A stretch of 42,814 bases of DNA from Bacteroidales bacterium H4. GTDB taxonomy: Bacteria > Bacteroidota > Bacteroidia > Bacteroidales > Muribaculaceae. Positions 25,377 to 33,340 of this stretch are shown one piece after another (positions within the stretch are counted from its first letter, which is position 1; every line of letters begins with the position of its first letter). The translations under genes were made by a program, and so were the position numbers. The stretch spans positions 1-42,814 of the forward strand of contig DAAP01000029.1 in the NCBI GenBank assembly GCA_001701165.1, given 5' to 3'. The notes under the pieces are model-generated. The model saw nothing but the letters and a program-made list of their open reading frames with translations. It made no database searches and was not told the origin of the DNA.

Positions 25377-25667
25377 TTACTTCTTCTTGAAGTAGTCGTT
25401 GTAGATTTTGATGCCGAAGATTATAGCCGAGCATACGGCGGTGATGACATTGGTGACCACCAGCGGCCAATTGTTAATCATTATACCCTGCACGACAAAG
25501 AATATAGAGCCGAGGCCCATCATGCAGAAGGTGGCCATGGCTATGCCGTCGGTGTAGCGCGTGCGCATGGTGGTAATAGCCTGCGGCATATAGCCGAAAA
25601 TCATGCAGATTGCGGCCAGGCTGCCGAAGATGTTGTCCGGAGTGAACATTGCGGATATTGTTTCCAT
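25377..25667 (-). CDS. SemiSWEET-family sugar transporter
   Basis: 96 residues from the ATG at 25667, with three transmembrane helices, the half-size SWEET layout that works as a dimer. The first helix carries the PQ-loop motif G-Y-M-P-Q (P28-Q29) followed by a basic stretch T-M-R-T-R. A third helix ends in a Lys-rich tail. Bacterial SemiSWEETs move sugars passively across the inner membrane. The in-frame ATG at 25706 would add 13 polar residues ahead of the first helix and overlaps an inverted repeat, so 25667 is preferred. It sits between the HigBA pair and the secreted protein gene 25978-27180, apparently in its own transcript. Confidence 0.88.
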   Translation of the reverse strand: METISAMFTPDNIFGSLAAICMIFGYMPQAITTMRTRYTDGIAMATFCMMGLGSIFFVVQGIMINNWPLVVTNVITAVCSAIIFGIKIYNDYFKKK

Positions 25668-25700
25668 TGTAGTGTATATGTTGATAGGTTTTTTTAGATG

Positions 25701-25729
25701 TGTCACATGACATTAGGCTTGATGTGACA
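25701..25729. promoter_or_regulatory. 8-bp inverted repeat upstream of the SemiSWEET gene
   Basis: TGTCACAT (25701-25708) and ATGTGACA (25722-25729) are perfect inverted copies separated by 13 bp, 34-62 bp before the start codon. It could be a dimeric regulator site or an mRNA leader hairpin. No clear TAnnTTTG promoter is seen beside it. Confidence 0.45.
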
Positions 25730-25870
25730 AGTACAATTTTATATGATTATTTCTCAGTATAATATTATCGTGATACTTCCGCGCCTGTTTCGCCGAGAGG
25801 CTTGACAATGGGGAGGCTCGGTGGGAACTTGCCGGCCTCAACGCATCGCTACCCTACCCGGGGTTGCCCG

Positions 25871-25913
25871 AAAAACATTCCGAGGGCGGTGCCTTTCGAA
25901 GCATCGCCCTCGG
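25871..25913 (-). terminator. Rho-independent terminator of the secreted protein gene 25978-27180
   Basis: CCGAGGGCG (25880-25888) pairs with CGCCCTCGG (25905-25913), with an inner GC extension. On the minus strand AATG and five T's follow. It lies 65 bp past the stop codon. Confidence 0.8.
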
Positions 25914-25977
25914 GGTGGGATAGTGTTACTTATCCTTGGGACCTACTGCGGTCCGGGGGAAGTATGTCTGTGGTATC

Positions 25978-27180
25978 TTATTTTACAAGAACCTTGGAGG
26001 CTTTTTCGCCGGCAACCTTGATGTAGAGGCCGTTTGCGGGGTTGGCCACGCGTACGCCCTGGAGGTTGTAGTATACGGGAGCTACCTCGGCATCAGCTGC
26101 AATGACGTCGTTTACGCCCTGAGTTTTGCTAACGGTGAACATAGCTGCAAGGCAGTTGCTGTTGGCGGCGCCGTACCACTGGTAGATTTCAACTTTTTCT
26201 ACTTCGCCTGCTTCATTATAGACGGGGCGGGCATTGTACGAGCCATAGCTCTGTCCACCGGTTTCGCATGCTACGGGAACACCGCCGTCGTTTACGGAGT
26301 TGAAGATTGTATTGCCGTCTTCGTCAGCGATTTCGAAAGCATTTTCGTGGCTCTTGGTCATCACGACGGGGTTGATGGAATAGGACTTATCACCAATAGT
26401 GAATACGTCAAAGCCTTCAGTGCCGCTGGTTTTTGTCGCAGGTGCGCCAAATGTCAACCATTCGGAGCCTTCGTAGAAATATATCTTCTGGTTGCTGCGG
26501 TTACGAACAGCAAAACCGGACTTGCGTACATCATCGCCCATACCTAAGAGAGTATCGAAGTCAAAGAGCGGCTGTGCGCACGCGCTGGTATTCATAGCTA
26601 CAATTGCGGGTTCGGACATCAGGTAGGAGAGATCGCCCATAGCCTGAGCGCCGTTCTGTACGAAGATGGTTGTGACTGTGGGTGCATCTTTCATTGTGAT
26701 AAAGAAGAACGCGCCGTCTTCTGACAGGAGGTTACCGGCAACACGACCGAGTTGGTCTACACGAGCGGCTGCCAAGCCTGCATTCTCTGTATTGATATCA
26801 AGATTCAACGCTGTCTGAGACTTGTCTGCTGCGCTGATAATGACGAAGTTAGAACCGGAAACCGCACCGGGGAAGCCGGTGTTTACAAGCACGTTGCCTG
26901 CGTCATCGATAGCGATACCTGTACCGAGACCTTCTACGGTTGCGTATTCTTCGACATTGCCGTCTTTGTCAATGGTCATCACCTTGCCGGGACCCTCGGG
27001 GTTCTTGACGTTGAAGTACACCTTGCCACCGAAACCGGCACCGAAGCGACTATTGTTACGATCTGTCGTGTAGGTCTTGTACCAGTCGGTCTTGACTGTG
27101 ACTGTTTCCGCTGCTATGGCGGGAGCGGCAACGGCTACGACAGCTGCTGCCAGCATAATGTTGCGTAAAGATAATTTCAT
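25978..27180 (-). CDS. Secreted protein with beta-propeller-like body and T9SS-type tail
   Basis: 400 residues. Signal peptide at 1-23 (L-A-A-A-V-V-A-V-A-A-P-A-I-A-A). The body shows blade-like repeats of the type D-x-D-G-N-V and D-D-A-G-N-V-L-V, then G-N-L-L-S-E-D-G-A-F-F and E-D-G-N-T-I-F, suggesting a beta-propeller. The C-terminal segment (about 360-400) runs A-P-V-Y-Y-N-L-Q-G-V-R-V, then G-L-Y-I-K-V and K-V-L-V-K, a good match to the T9SS type A sorting tail. Function is unknown; I do not recognise a named family. It has its own strong terminator; a weak -7-like box (TAACTTTA, 27311-27318) lies about 130 bp upstream. Confidence 0.78.
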   Translation of the reverse strand: MKLSLRNIMLAAAVVAVAAPAIAAETVTVKTDWYKTYTTDRNNSRFGAGFGGKVYFNVKNPEGPGKVMTIDKDGNVEEYATVEGLGTGIAIDDAGNVLVNTGFPGAVSGSNFVIISAADKSQTALNLDINTENAGLAAARVDQLGRVAGNLLSEDGAFFFITMKDAPTVTTIFVQNGAQAMGDLSYLMSEPAIVAMNTSACAQPLFDFDTLLGMGDDVRKSGFAVRNRSNQKIYFYEGSEWLTFGAPATKTSGTEGFDVFTIGDKSYSINPVVMTKSHENAFEIADEDGNTIFNSVNDGGVPVACETGGQSYGSYNARPVYNEAGEVEKVEIYQWYGAANSNCLAAMFTVSKTQGVNDVIAADAEVAPVYYNLQGVRVANPANGLYIKVAGEKASKVLVK

Positions 27181-27429
27181 ACTGTGAAATTGAGATTAGT
27201 TATTAGATATAGAATTGTTGTTTTCTGTTTATAGGGTGTCAATCTTGCGCCAATCAAACGATTAAAGGCCGATGCAAAACGCATCAGACGTCTGTCGCGC
27301 AATATTTGGTGTAAAGTTAGTCATTATTTTGCGCTCGGGAATGACCGCAATCCTAAAAAAGCCGCAATTTAACTATTTTTAGTGATTTAGTTGTCAAACA
27401 CTGCCTCCTTCGCGCCTTGATTAGGATTG

Positions 27430-28326
27430 CTATGCCCCACCCTTGCGCCGTGCGACTACGGGTGCGGTCTTGGCGGCGCGGCGCGTCAGCACCAAGCCTA
27501 TGGCGGTCAGCGCCACACTGGCGCCTACCAATATATATGACAGCGCTGTATCGCCCGTACCCAAGACATTGATGTCGGCGGCCCCGGTACAATGTCGTGA
27601 TATTATATATATGGTATTATTGAGCACGTGCATCGCTATCGGCAGCCACAGCGAGCCGCTCCATAGCAGCAGATAGCCGAAGAATGCGCCCAGAAGCAGG
27701 CGCGGCACAAATCCGAAGACCTGCATGTGCATGGCGCTGAACAGCGCCGCAGCCACCCATATCGCCACTCCGGCGTGCCAACGGCAGCCGACAAAAAGGC
27801 GCTGAACCATGCCGCGGAAGAATAGTTCCTCGCTAAATCCGGCAAGTACGGCAATGATGAGCAGATTCATCACCAGCGACCCGATGTCCGTGCCGCCAAG
27901 CATGGCCTCGGTGGTGCGCGCCGCCGTTTCTTCGAGTTGGCGCAAGGATGCGGCTATACCCTCGGGCAGCGGCAGCGAAGCATTGGCTTCTATCACCCAA
28001 TTCATGGCCGGGATACTGACAATCATGGTCAACGCAGCCAAGCATACGGCTCGCCACCGCGGACGACTGTCCACAGCCAGGAAACGTGCGGGCAGACGCG
28101 TCAGCAGTACGGCCACGATGACCGCCGGCAGCACAAACAGCAGCATATCCTGCATTACGGCGGCTATGCGCAGCATCCGTATATTATCTGCGCCAAAGGC
28201 GCCACGCATCAGCTGCAAGGCCAGCCCCGTAACCACATAAAAAAGCACGGTGACGCATACGGCCAGCATCAATCGGCGGCCGGGCGTCAGCGACAGTGTC
28301 GGCACGGATGTCTTATTTGTCTTCAT
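27430..28326 (-). CDS. CPBP-family intramembrane metalloprotease (CAAX/Abi type)
   Basis: 298 residues with about eight transmembrane helices. The three conserved CPBP motifs are present: S-E-E-L-F-F-R-G near residue 166 (E-E-x3-R), F-S-A-M-H-M-Q and H-V-L-N-N near residues 200-240. These supply the glutamate and histidine ligands of the intramembrane active site. Family members process prenylated or membrane proteins or give bacteriocin self-immunity; the substrate here is unknown. It is the last gene of the long minus-strand run and follows the FtsX-like permease across a tandem-repeat array (28353-28490). A long Ala/Arg-rich tail follows the last helix. Confidence 0.9.
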   Translation of the reverse strand: MKTNKTSVPTLSLTPGRRLMLAVCVTVLFYVVTGLALQLMRGAFGADNIRMLRIAAVMQDMLLFVLPAVIVAVLLTRLPARFLAVDSRPRWRAVCLAALTMIVSIPAMNWVIEANASLPLPEGIAASLRQLEETAARTTEAMLGGTDIGSLVMNLLIIAVLAGFSEELFFRGMVQRLFVGCRWHAGVAIWVAAALFSAMHMQVFGFVPRLLLGAFFGYLLLWSGSLWLPIAMHVLNNTIYIISRHCTGAADINVLGTGDTALSYILVGASVALTAIGLVLTRRAAKTAPVVARRKGGA

Positions 28327-28352
28327 ATTATGTTGTATTGTTTTCTTGATTG

Positions 28353-28490
28353 TATGGCCGGTATGGCTATTATAGCTGTTATAGCTATTATGGCTAATAT
28401 AGCTGTTATGCTATCAGGAGGTATATATTATGGCTGTTATGCTATCAGGAGGTATATATTATGGCTGTTATGCTATCAGGAGGCATAGAA
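28353..28490. repeat. 9-bp array B nested in a 31-bp tandem repeat
   Basis: Six contiguous 9-mers of the form TAT(G/A)GCTNN run from 28353 to 28406. From 28398 the pattern becomes three 31-bp repeats (28398-28428, 28429-28459, 28460-28490), each made of one 9-mer plus a 22-bp segment. The third copy includes the last codons and stop of the FtsX-like gene (stop at 28476-28478), so the 22-bp part looks like a multiplied copy of that gene's 3' end. The array fills the gap before the CPBP gene. Confidence 0.9.
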
Positions 28491-29672
28491 GTTGCGGTGG
28501 ACGATGCGGCGGATGGCCAGGGCATTGGCGCAGGTCAGCAGCGCGACGATGACCACGCCGGCGCATATCGCAGCCCATGGGCCGGAGGAAGCCATGCCGA
28601 TGTCGGCAAGGCGAGGCGACCACCAGGACGCGGCGGTCAGCGCGGCGGTCAGCGACAGCACAAGCACTCCGGCATTCACCGCGCCTATCAGCAGATAGTA
28701 CGGGCGTGCAACCTGCCCGGGCGAGTAGCCTAACAGCATCAGGTCATGCAACTTTTGCTTATTCTTTTGCAACAGCAAGTATATGCTGAGCATCAGTATA
28801 AAGAAGGCTAACAGCGAGATGATTATACCCACGGTAAGGACAATGGTGGTGACCACGCGCAGAAAGTATGCGGCCTTGGAGTTGTCGGCCTTGTCGCCGG
28901 CTATTTCGTAGCCGTGGCGTTTGATATATTTGGCTATGGCCGGGTCGCCGGCTGTATTGGCTTCGATAATCAGGCGCGAGGGATTGCGGCGGTCGCCGGG
29001 GGCGGCATAGCGCTCGTTGGCCCAATCAAGGAAGGACTGCGGCACGGCTATGGTGTTAAGGCGCGACGAAAACCCGACGATACGTGCCGGCAGTGTTTCG
29101 TGCAAGCCGTTGCCGCTCAGCGTCATAGTCATAGGCACGGTGCCTATAAGACCCTCGGAAAGTTGGGGCATGTTGCGCGTGGTGGCAAAACCGAAGTTGT
29201 ACAGCGTCAAGTAATCCTTGGACATTATCACCGGAATGACGGGATTAGCCGGATCAAAGGACCAGTCCTTGGGATTTATATCGAGGAATTGGTCGGGAAT
29301 GGCTTCGAAAAACAGGTATGTAGACATGCGTCGTCCGCCCATTTCGATGGCTGCCATCACGGAGAAATCGGCGCCGGTGAATTGTCCGACACGTCGCGTC
29401 CACGATTGGCGTTCTATGTTCTTTATCTCATCGGGCGAGAAGGATGTGTCGCCGCCGGCGCCCACGGTATTGAGGGCGCTGACTTTCTTGGAGATAATGA
29501 CGTAGTCTTTGCTCAGAAACGAGTCTTCGCCGCTGATGGCCTCGGAGGTGTCGCCGTAGAATTGTACGGCGGCGATGATGATGCTCAGGCCCACGAGGTT
29601 GGCGATGGCGTAACCCACTATCTGCGACACCGAGATATTGCGGCGCAGGAGTTTCCAAACGTTGTTACTCAT
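28476..29672 (-). CDS. FtsX-like ABC transporter permease
   Basis: 398 residues in the MacB/LolC/FtsX layout: one N-terminal transmembrane helix (about 18-40), a large exported domain (about 45-265) and three C-terminal helices (about 268-298, 322-350, 362-388). The C-terminal cytoplasmic end reads A-I-R-R-I-V-H-R-N-F-Y. Its start overlaps the ATPase stop by the ATGA arrangement, so the two are translationally coupled. Such exporters use mechanical coupling to move lipoproteins, peptides or signals at the envelope; the upstream lipoprotein gene fits that. Its last codons lie inside a tandem repeat, so the C-terminus is a possible site of length variation. Confidence 0.85.
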   Translation of the reverse strand: MSNNVWKLLRRNISVSQIVGYAIANLVGLSIIIAAVQFYGDTSEAISGEDSFLSKDYVIISKKVSALNTVGAGGDTSFSPDEIKNIERQSWTRRVGQFTGADFSVMAAIEMGGRRMSTYLFFEAIPDQFLDINPKDWSFDPANPVIPVIMSKDYLTLYNFGFATTRNMPQLSEGLIGTVPMTMTLSGNGLHETLPARIVGFSSRLNTIAVPQSFLDWANERYAAPGDRRNPSRLIIEANTAGDPAIAKYIKRHGYEIAGDKADNSKAAYFLRVVTTIVLTVGIIISLLAFFILMLSIYLLLQKNKQKLHDLMLLGYSPGQVARPYYLLIGAVNAGVLVLSLTAALTAASWWSPRLADIGMASSGPWAAICAGVVIVALLTCANALAIRRIVHRNFYAS

Positions 29673-30355
29673 AGCTTTATGGTGTTGATGGCGGGGGCTG
29701 TATCGATGTCTGAAAGCAGCAAGGGATTGCCCACGGAGGTGGTGATGACGGCGGCCTGAGCCTCGCGTGCGGCTTGCGCGATGATGGCGGCTACAATGAG
29801 GTTGTTGCGGCGGTCAAGGTGGCTCACCGGCTCGTCAAGTATAAGGAAATCAAAAGGTTGACACAGGGCTCGAACTATGGCTACGCGCTGTTGCTGGCCT
29901 ATGGAGAGCAGCGCGGCCGGTGTATCGGCCTTGTGCTCTATCTCGAGGGCTTCGAGGCGCTGACGTATCTCGGCTTCGGAGCAGGCGTCGGTCAGGCGGT
30001 TTTTGATTTGTATATTCTCCATAGCCGTCAGCTCGGGGAAGAGGCGCATTTCCTGAGGCAGCAGGGCTATATGGCGGCGGCGAATGTCGCACCACTCGCC
30101 CACGGATAGGGAGGCCAAGTCGCGGTCGTCAAAGTATATATGCCCCGAGTAGTCGCGGCGGTTGCCGTATATAAAGGAGCATAGCGACGACTTGCCCGTG
30201 CCGCTTTCGGCCTCCACGAGGTACGCTCCGGCATCGCGGTGCAGTGTCAGGCTGTGCAACCATACCTGCGAGTCGCGCACGGGGCTGTCGTGCTCGCTGC
30301 CGGCGAAAACTCGCGGCAGCACATTGTCGAGCTTGATTGTTTCGATTCGTTTCAT
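29669..30355 (-). CDS. ABC transporter ATP-binding protein (partner of the FtsX-like permease)
   Basis: 228 residues from the ATG at 30355; an upstream ATG at 30397 lies inside the preceding gene and is not favoured. Walker A is A-E-S-G-T-G-K-S (about 49-56), the Q-loop L-L-P-Q-E, the signature L-S-I-G-Q-Q-Q-R and Walker B F-L-I-L-D-E-P followed by the D-loop S-H-L-D. The switch-histidine position after Walker B reads I-T-T-S-V-G where most ABC ATPases have T-H-D, so the H-loop histidine seems to be missing. It starts 10 bp after the lipoprotein gene stop and overlaps the permease gene by 4 bp. The three genes form a tight unit. Confidence 0.9.
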   Translation of the reverse strand: MKRIETIKLDNVLPRVFAGSEHDSPVRDSQVWLHSLTLHRDAGAYLVEAESGTGKSSLCSFIYGNRRDYSGHIYFDDRDLASLSVGEWCDIRRRHIALLPQEMRLFPELTAMENIQIKNRLTDACSEAEIRQRLEALEIEHKADTPAALLSIGQQQRVAIVRALCQPFDFLILDEPVSHLDRRNNLIVAAIIAQAAREAQAAVITTSVGNPLLLSDIDTAPAINTIKL

Positions 30356-30365
30356 TGTCAGTGTT

Positions 30366-31637
30366 TTATTCGTCCGACTGTTTGTCGTCGGCATCATCGT
30401 CCTCGCCGCGAGTCATCATCAAAAGTCGGTGTAAATCCGTGCCGTGCAGCGTCACGACAAAACCGTCCCGACGCACAACGGCTTCCACTCCGTCCAAATG
30501 CACGATGCCTTCTGATATCGGGGCTATTGCCAATGCCATAAGCACGTCTGCATCCTTATCGGGCGTAATTGTCGGTGTCGGAGCAAAGCCGCCGAAATCA
30601 GTCGGAATAAAGTCCACGGCTATTTTCAGCTGCATCAGAGTGTCTCCGAGAGCCTCGACGTGTACCTTGCCTTGATGTCCGAAGCGTTGTATCATCGAGG
30701 CCATGCGGCGCGTAGTCGCAGCGGCGCCGCCTTCGGCATAGGGCATGGACACGCGTACCACGGCAGCAGCACCCTCCTTTTCGAGGGTGGCACGCAGCGT
30801 GCCGCAGACATCGCGCAGGATGTCGGAGACTGCCGCACAGGCCAGTTTTTCTTTGACGCCCAAGCGGGGCTGCAAGTATTGGGAGACTGCACGGAACATA
30901 GTTCCGCGGCGCAGCCCGACGGCAACGGCGGCGCACACCTGCCGGTCGGACATCGGCCCGTCGAGAGGTTGTGCGTATTCGCTGAGGTCATATACGACAC
31001 CGGCGCTGTCGCGCAACTCGCCGCGTATCACCGTCTCGTTTTCTTTATCCGAGACCGTGGCTGTGAGATATTTATCGTCGATGCTCAGTGCCATGACTAT
31101 GCTCGAACAAGACTTCAACTTCTCGCGCACGGGTTGCGGCAGTGCTCCGCCGGCATCCGGTATCGAGGATACAATGTGTACAGCCTCGGCGACATCCGTC
31201 ACCGAAGGCACAAGCCATGCGAAGCGTCCGCCGATGATGACTGTGCCGCCCGAGGCGACGCATACGCGCCCGGGCATAGCATCGCGTCCCAAGTCCACGC
31301 GTTCCCAATCGGCAGTGGCATCCTCGGCCACAGCCACATCGGAGATGGCCGTAACAAGAACATCGCGGCAGTCGGAAGGATGCACAAGAACCACCACGTC
31401 GGAGGCGCTCAAGCGGCATACGCGGCCAAAGAGGTCGCCGACATCGCCGCCGAGGCCGCAGACGTCACCGGCCTGCCGCCACGGCATTGTCGCGGCGGAA
31501 GCTCCGCCGGGTATTGCAGCCAAAACATCGTCTATGGTGCCCTTTTGGATGCCGCTATCGCATGATGATACCGACAGTAGCATCATCGCCACTGCCGGTA
31601 TCAGCATACATTGACGCACTATATTCATTTGCCCCAA
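30366..31637 (-). CDS. Lipoprotein of unknown function (DUF4836-like layout)
   Basis: 423 residues; a second ATG at 31628 is equally possible. Lipobox L-S-V-S-S-C gives a lipidated N-terminus (cysteine about residue 26). The layout resembles the neighbouring DUF4836 protein: lipobox, Ser/Asp-rich linker, an I-P-x motif, then a long alternating alpha/beta body. I see no enzyme motif. The C-terminus is very acidic (E-D-D-D-A-D-D-K). It lies 15 bp after the DUF4836 gene and 10 bp before the ABC ATPase, so it is probably a component or client of that transporter. Paralogy with DUF4836 is suspected, not proven. Confidence 0.75.
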   Translation of the reverse strand: MGQMNIVRQCMLIPAVAMMLLSVSSCDSGIQKGTIDDVLAAIPGGASAATMPWRQAGDVCGLGGDVGDLFGRVCRLSASDVVVLVHPSDCRDVLVTAISDVAVAEDATADWERVDLGRDAMPGRVCVASGGTVIIGGRFAWLVPSVTDVAEAVHIVSSIPDAGGALPQPVREKLKSCSSIVMALSIDDKYLTATVSDKENETVIRGELRDSAGVVYDLSEYAQPLDGPMSDRQVCAAVAVGLRRGTMFRAVSQYLQPRLGVKEKLACAAVSDILRDVCGTLRATLEKEGAAAVVRVSMPYAEGGAAATTRRMASMIQRFGHQGKVHVEALGDTLMQLKIAVDFIPTDFGGFAPTPTITPDKDADVLMALAIAPISEGIVHLDGVEAVVRRDGFVVTLHGTDLHRLLMMTRGEDDDADDKQSDE

Positions 31638-31652
31638 TGTGTAAGTATCGTT

Positions 31653-33209
31653 TTACTTGCTCGAGCCGAAGACTCCTACTATATTGTCGTAGATGCTTCC
31701 CTTGGTTTCGGTCAGTGCCAATTCGGCGCTGCATGTGCCGCCGCCCTTGGGCGCGTCTACCACGAAGCTGACGCCGAAGGGTATTTCCAGCCCGGAGTAT
31801 TTCTTCAAGTCGCTTTTGGTGAGGGCAAATTGGAATTCACCGGCCTTGCCTTCAAACTCGCCGACTTTGAAAGAATTGGATTGCTTGGAAATGGGGGCGT
31901 TGGACACTACCAAGACGTTGCCTTCTTGCTTGACATACAGCTTGCCGTAAGTAATCTTAGGCTGCGACACGTAATCATCACCATAGAAGTCGGGCTCGGA
32001 GTACTCATAGTCAAAATCATCGTAGGAATACTTCACGGGGATATTCAGCACCATTTCGTTGCCGGTGACGACGGCCGAATCCGTTGCAGCGGCCAGTAAA
32101 GCAATCATGTCTTTGGCCTTGGTGGCGTTGTCGTCCTTGAGTTTGGCGGACACGACGAAGTGCCAGTTGTCATACTGAGGATCAGTGAATGAGCCGAGGC
32201 CGTTCAGCGGTCCGGCAGCGCCCATGACGGAACCTCCGTCGAAGAGATCGTAGATAGCTTGCAGTTGCTCTAACACTTGACTGCTCATTCCGGGCAATAC
32301 ACCTAAGCCCTGCGCCATATTCTTGGTACTGCCGACGCCGACGCCGAAGGCCATGATGTCCTTGGGCGAAGCGTAGGCCAGCAGGGAGGCATCAAAGCTG
32401 CCCGTCTGAGGCATAGTCTTGATTTTGCCATCAGCGTCCATAAATTCGCCGCCCATAGTAATTCGGGGACCGTCAGCATCCAGGTGGTAGCCCAGGAAGC
32501 CCTTGGTAAGGTATTCCATGGAAGGCAAGCTGTTAAATCCGTAGGGCATATAGTCCATAAGCATATTGCCCACCTTCTTGCCGTCTATCAGCATATTGAA
32601 GATGCGGTTCTGTGTCATGTAGTCCAGCTTCCAGTCGGCCAGCGGGCTTTCCTTGGCGTTGTCGCGCCATTCGTCAATGGTGGACGCTGCCTTGGATTGT
32701 TTAACCAGAGTGCCGTTCTTGATAGCCAAGAAGCCCAAATTGTCTTTGAGGGCTATCACATGGCGTTTGTCGCCGAAAGTGGTGTAATCGCCGTCCTTGT
32801 CGACTTCAAGGGTTTCGTCATCCTCTGCATCTTTCATCGATTTGCAGAACGTGTCTATGTCCGTGACCGAAAAAATCACCAACACCGACATTTTTTCGCC
32901 CTTGCCGCGTACACCGACTACGACGTTATTCCAGTCTATACCCTTGAATTCGAGTAGCTTGTTCATGTCTTTGTCGTAAGACGCAAGTTGGGACAGCTCG
33001 TCGGACAGCTCGATTTGTCCGTCGGAATTGGTCTTGCAGTTGAGCTGTTCGAGGACGCGTTCAACATCGCCGGACATCACCATCATGCAGTCGTCGGGGA
33101 TGTATTCCTTGATTTTGTTCGACACCGAAGATGAGTTGCCGCACGAGGCAAGCGTCATCACAGCGGCGCATACCAGTGCCACCGGAGAGAGAATTTTTTT
33201 GAATGTCAT
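31653..33209 (-). CDS. DUF4836 family lipoprotein
   Basis: 518 residues from the ATG at 33209. The frame stays open upstream to 33320, but that part crosses a repeat array and has no signal, while the chosen start gives a clean signal peptide and lipobox (M-T-L-A-S-C, cysteine about 23). The body begins I-K-E-Y-I-P-D-D-C-M-M-V-M-S-G-D and contains the long alpha/beta repeats typical of DUF4836, a family of Bacteroidales surface or periplasmic lipoproteins of unknown function. The C-terminal part has L-T-K-S-D-L-K-K-Y-S-G-L-E-I-P-F-G-V. It heads a tight group with the second lipoprotein, ATPase and permease. Confidence 0.85.
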   Translation of the reverse strand: MTFKKILSPVALVCAAVMTLASCGNSSSVSNKIKEYIPDDCMMVMSGDVERVLEQLNCKTNSDGQIELSDELSQLASYDKDMNKLLEFKGIDWNNVVVGVRGKGEKMSVLVIFSVTDIDTFCKSMKDAEDDETLEVDKDGDYTTFGDKRHVIALKDNLGFLAIKNGTLVKQSKAASTIDEWRDNAKESPLADWKLDYMTQNRIFNMLIDGKKVGNMLMDYMPYGFNSLPSMEYLTKGFLGYHLDADGPRITMGGEFMDADGKIKTMPQTGSFDASLLAYASPKDIMAFGVGVGSTKNMAQGLGVLPGMSSQVLEQLQAIYDLFDGGSVMGAAGPLNGLGSFTDPQYDNWHFVVSAKLKDDNATKAKDMIALLAAATDSAVVTGNEMVLNIPVKYSYDDFDYEYSEPDFYGDDYVSQPKITYGKLYVKQEGNVLVVSNAPISKQSNSFKVGEFEGKAGEFQFALTKSDLKKYSGLEIPFGVSFVVDAPKGGGTCSAELALTETKGSIYDNIVGVFGSSK

Positions 33210-33253
33210 ATTACTTATATATTTAGATGTTTTAATTTCGTGTGTTATATCGC

Positions 33254-33315
33254 GCCGTGGCGTCTTGCCGTGGCGTCTTGAGTGTCTTGGCTGTCGTGTC
33301 TCGAGGGTCTTGGCT
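33254..33315. repeat. Degenerate repeat array D (13-bp doublet, then 9-bp units)
   Basis: GCCGTGGCGTCTT occurs twice in tandem (33254-33266, 33267-33279). From 33275 a 9-bp phase follows: GTCTTGAGT (33275), GTCTTGGCT (33284), a degenerate unit (33293), a 5-bp interruption, then GTCTTGGCT again (33307-33315). It fills the gap between nadC and the DUF4836 gene. Confidence 0.7.
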
Positions 33316-33340
33316 GTCACAGACGCTGCAGCCGTATTTC

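Noticed and set aside
33210..33320. N-terminal extension of the DUF4836 lipoprotein
   Set aside because: It translates repeat array D and would bury the signal peptide; the ATG at 33209 gives a clean lipobox.
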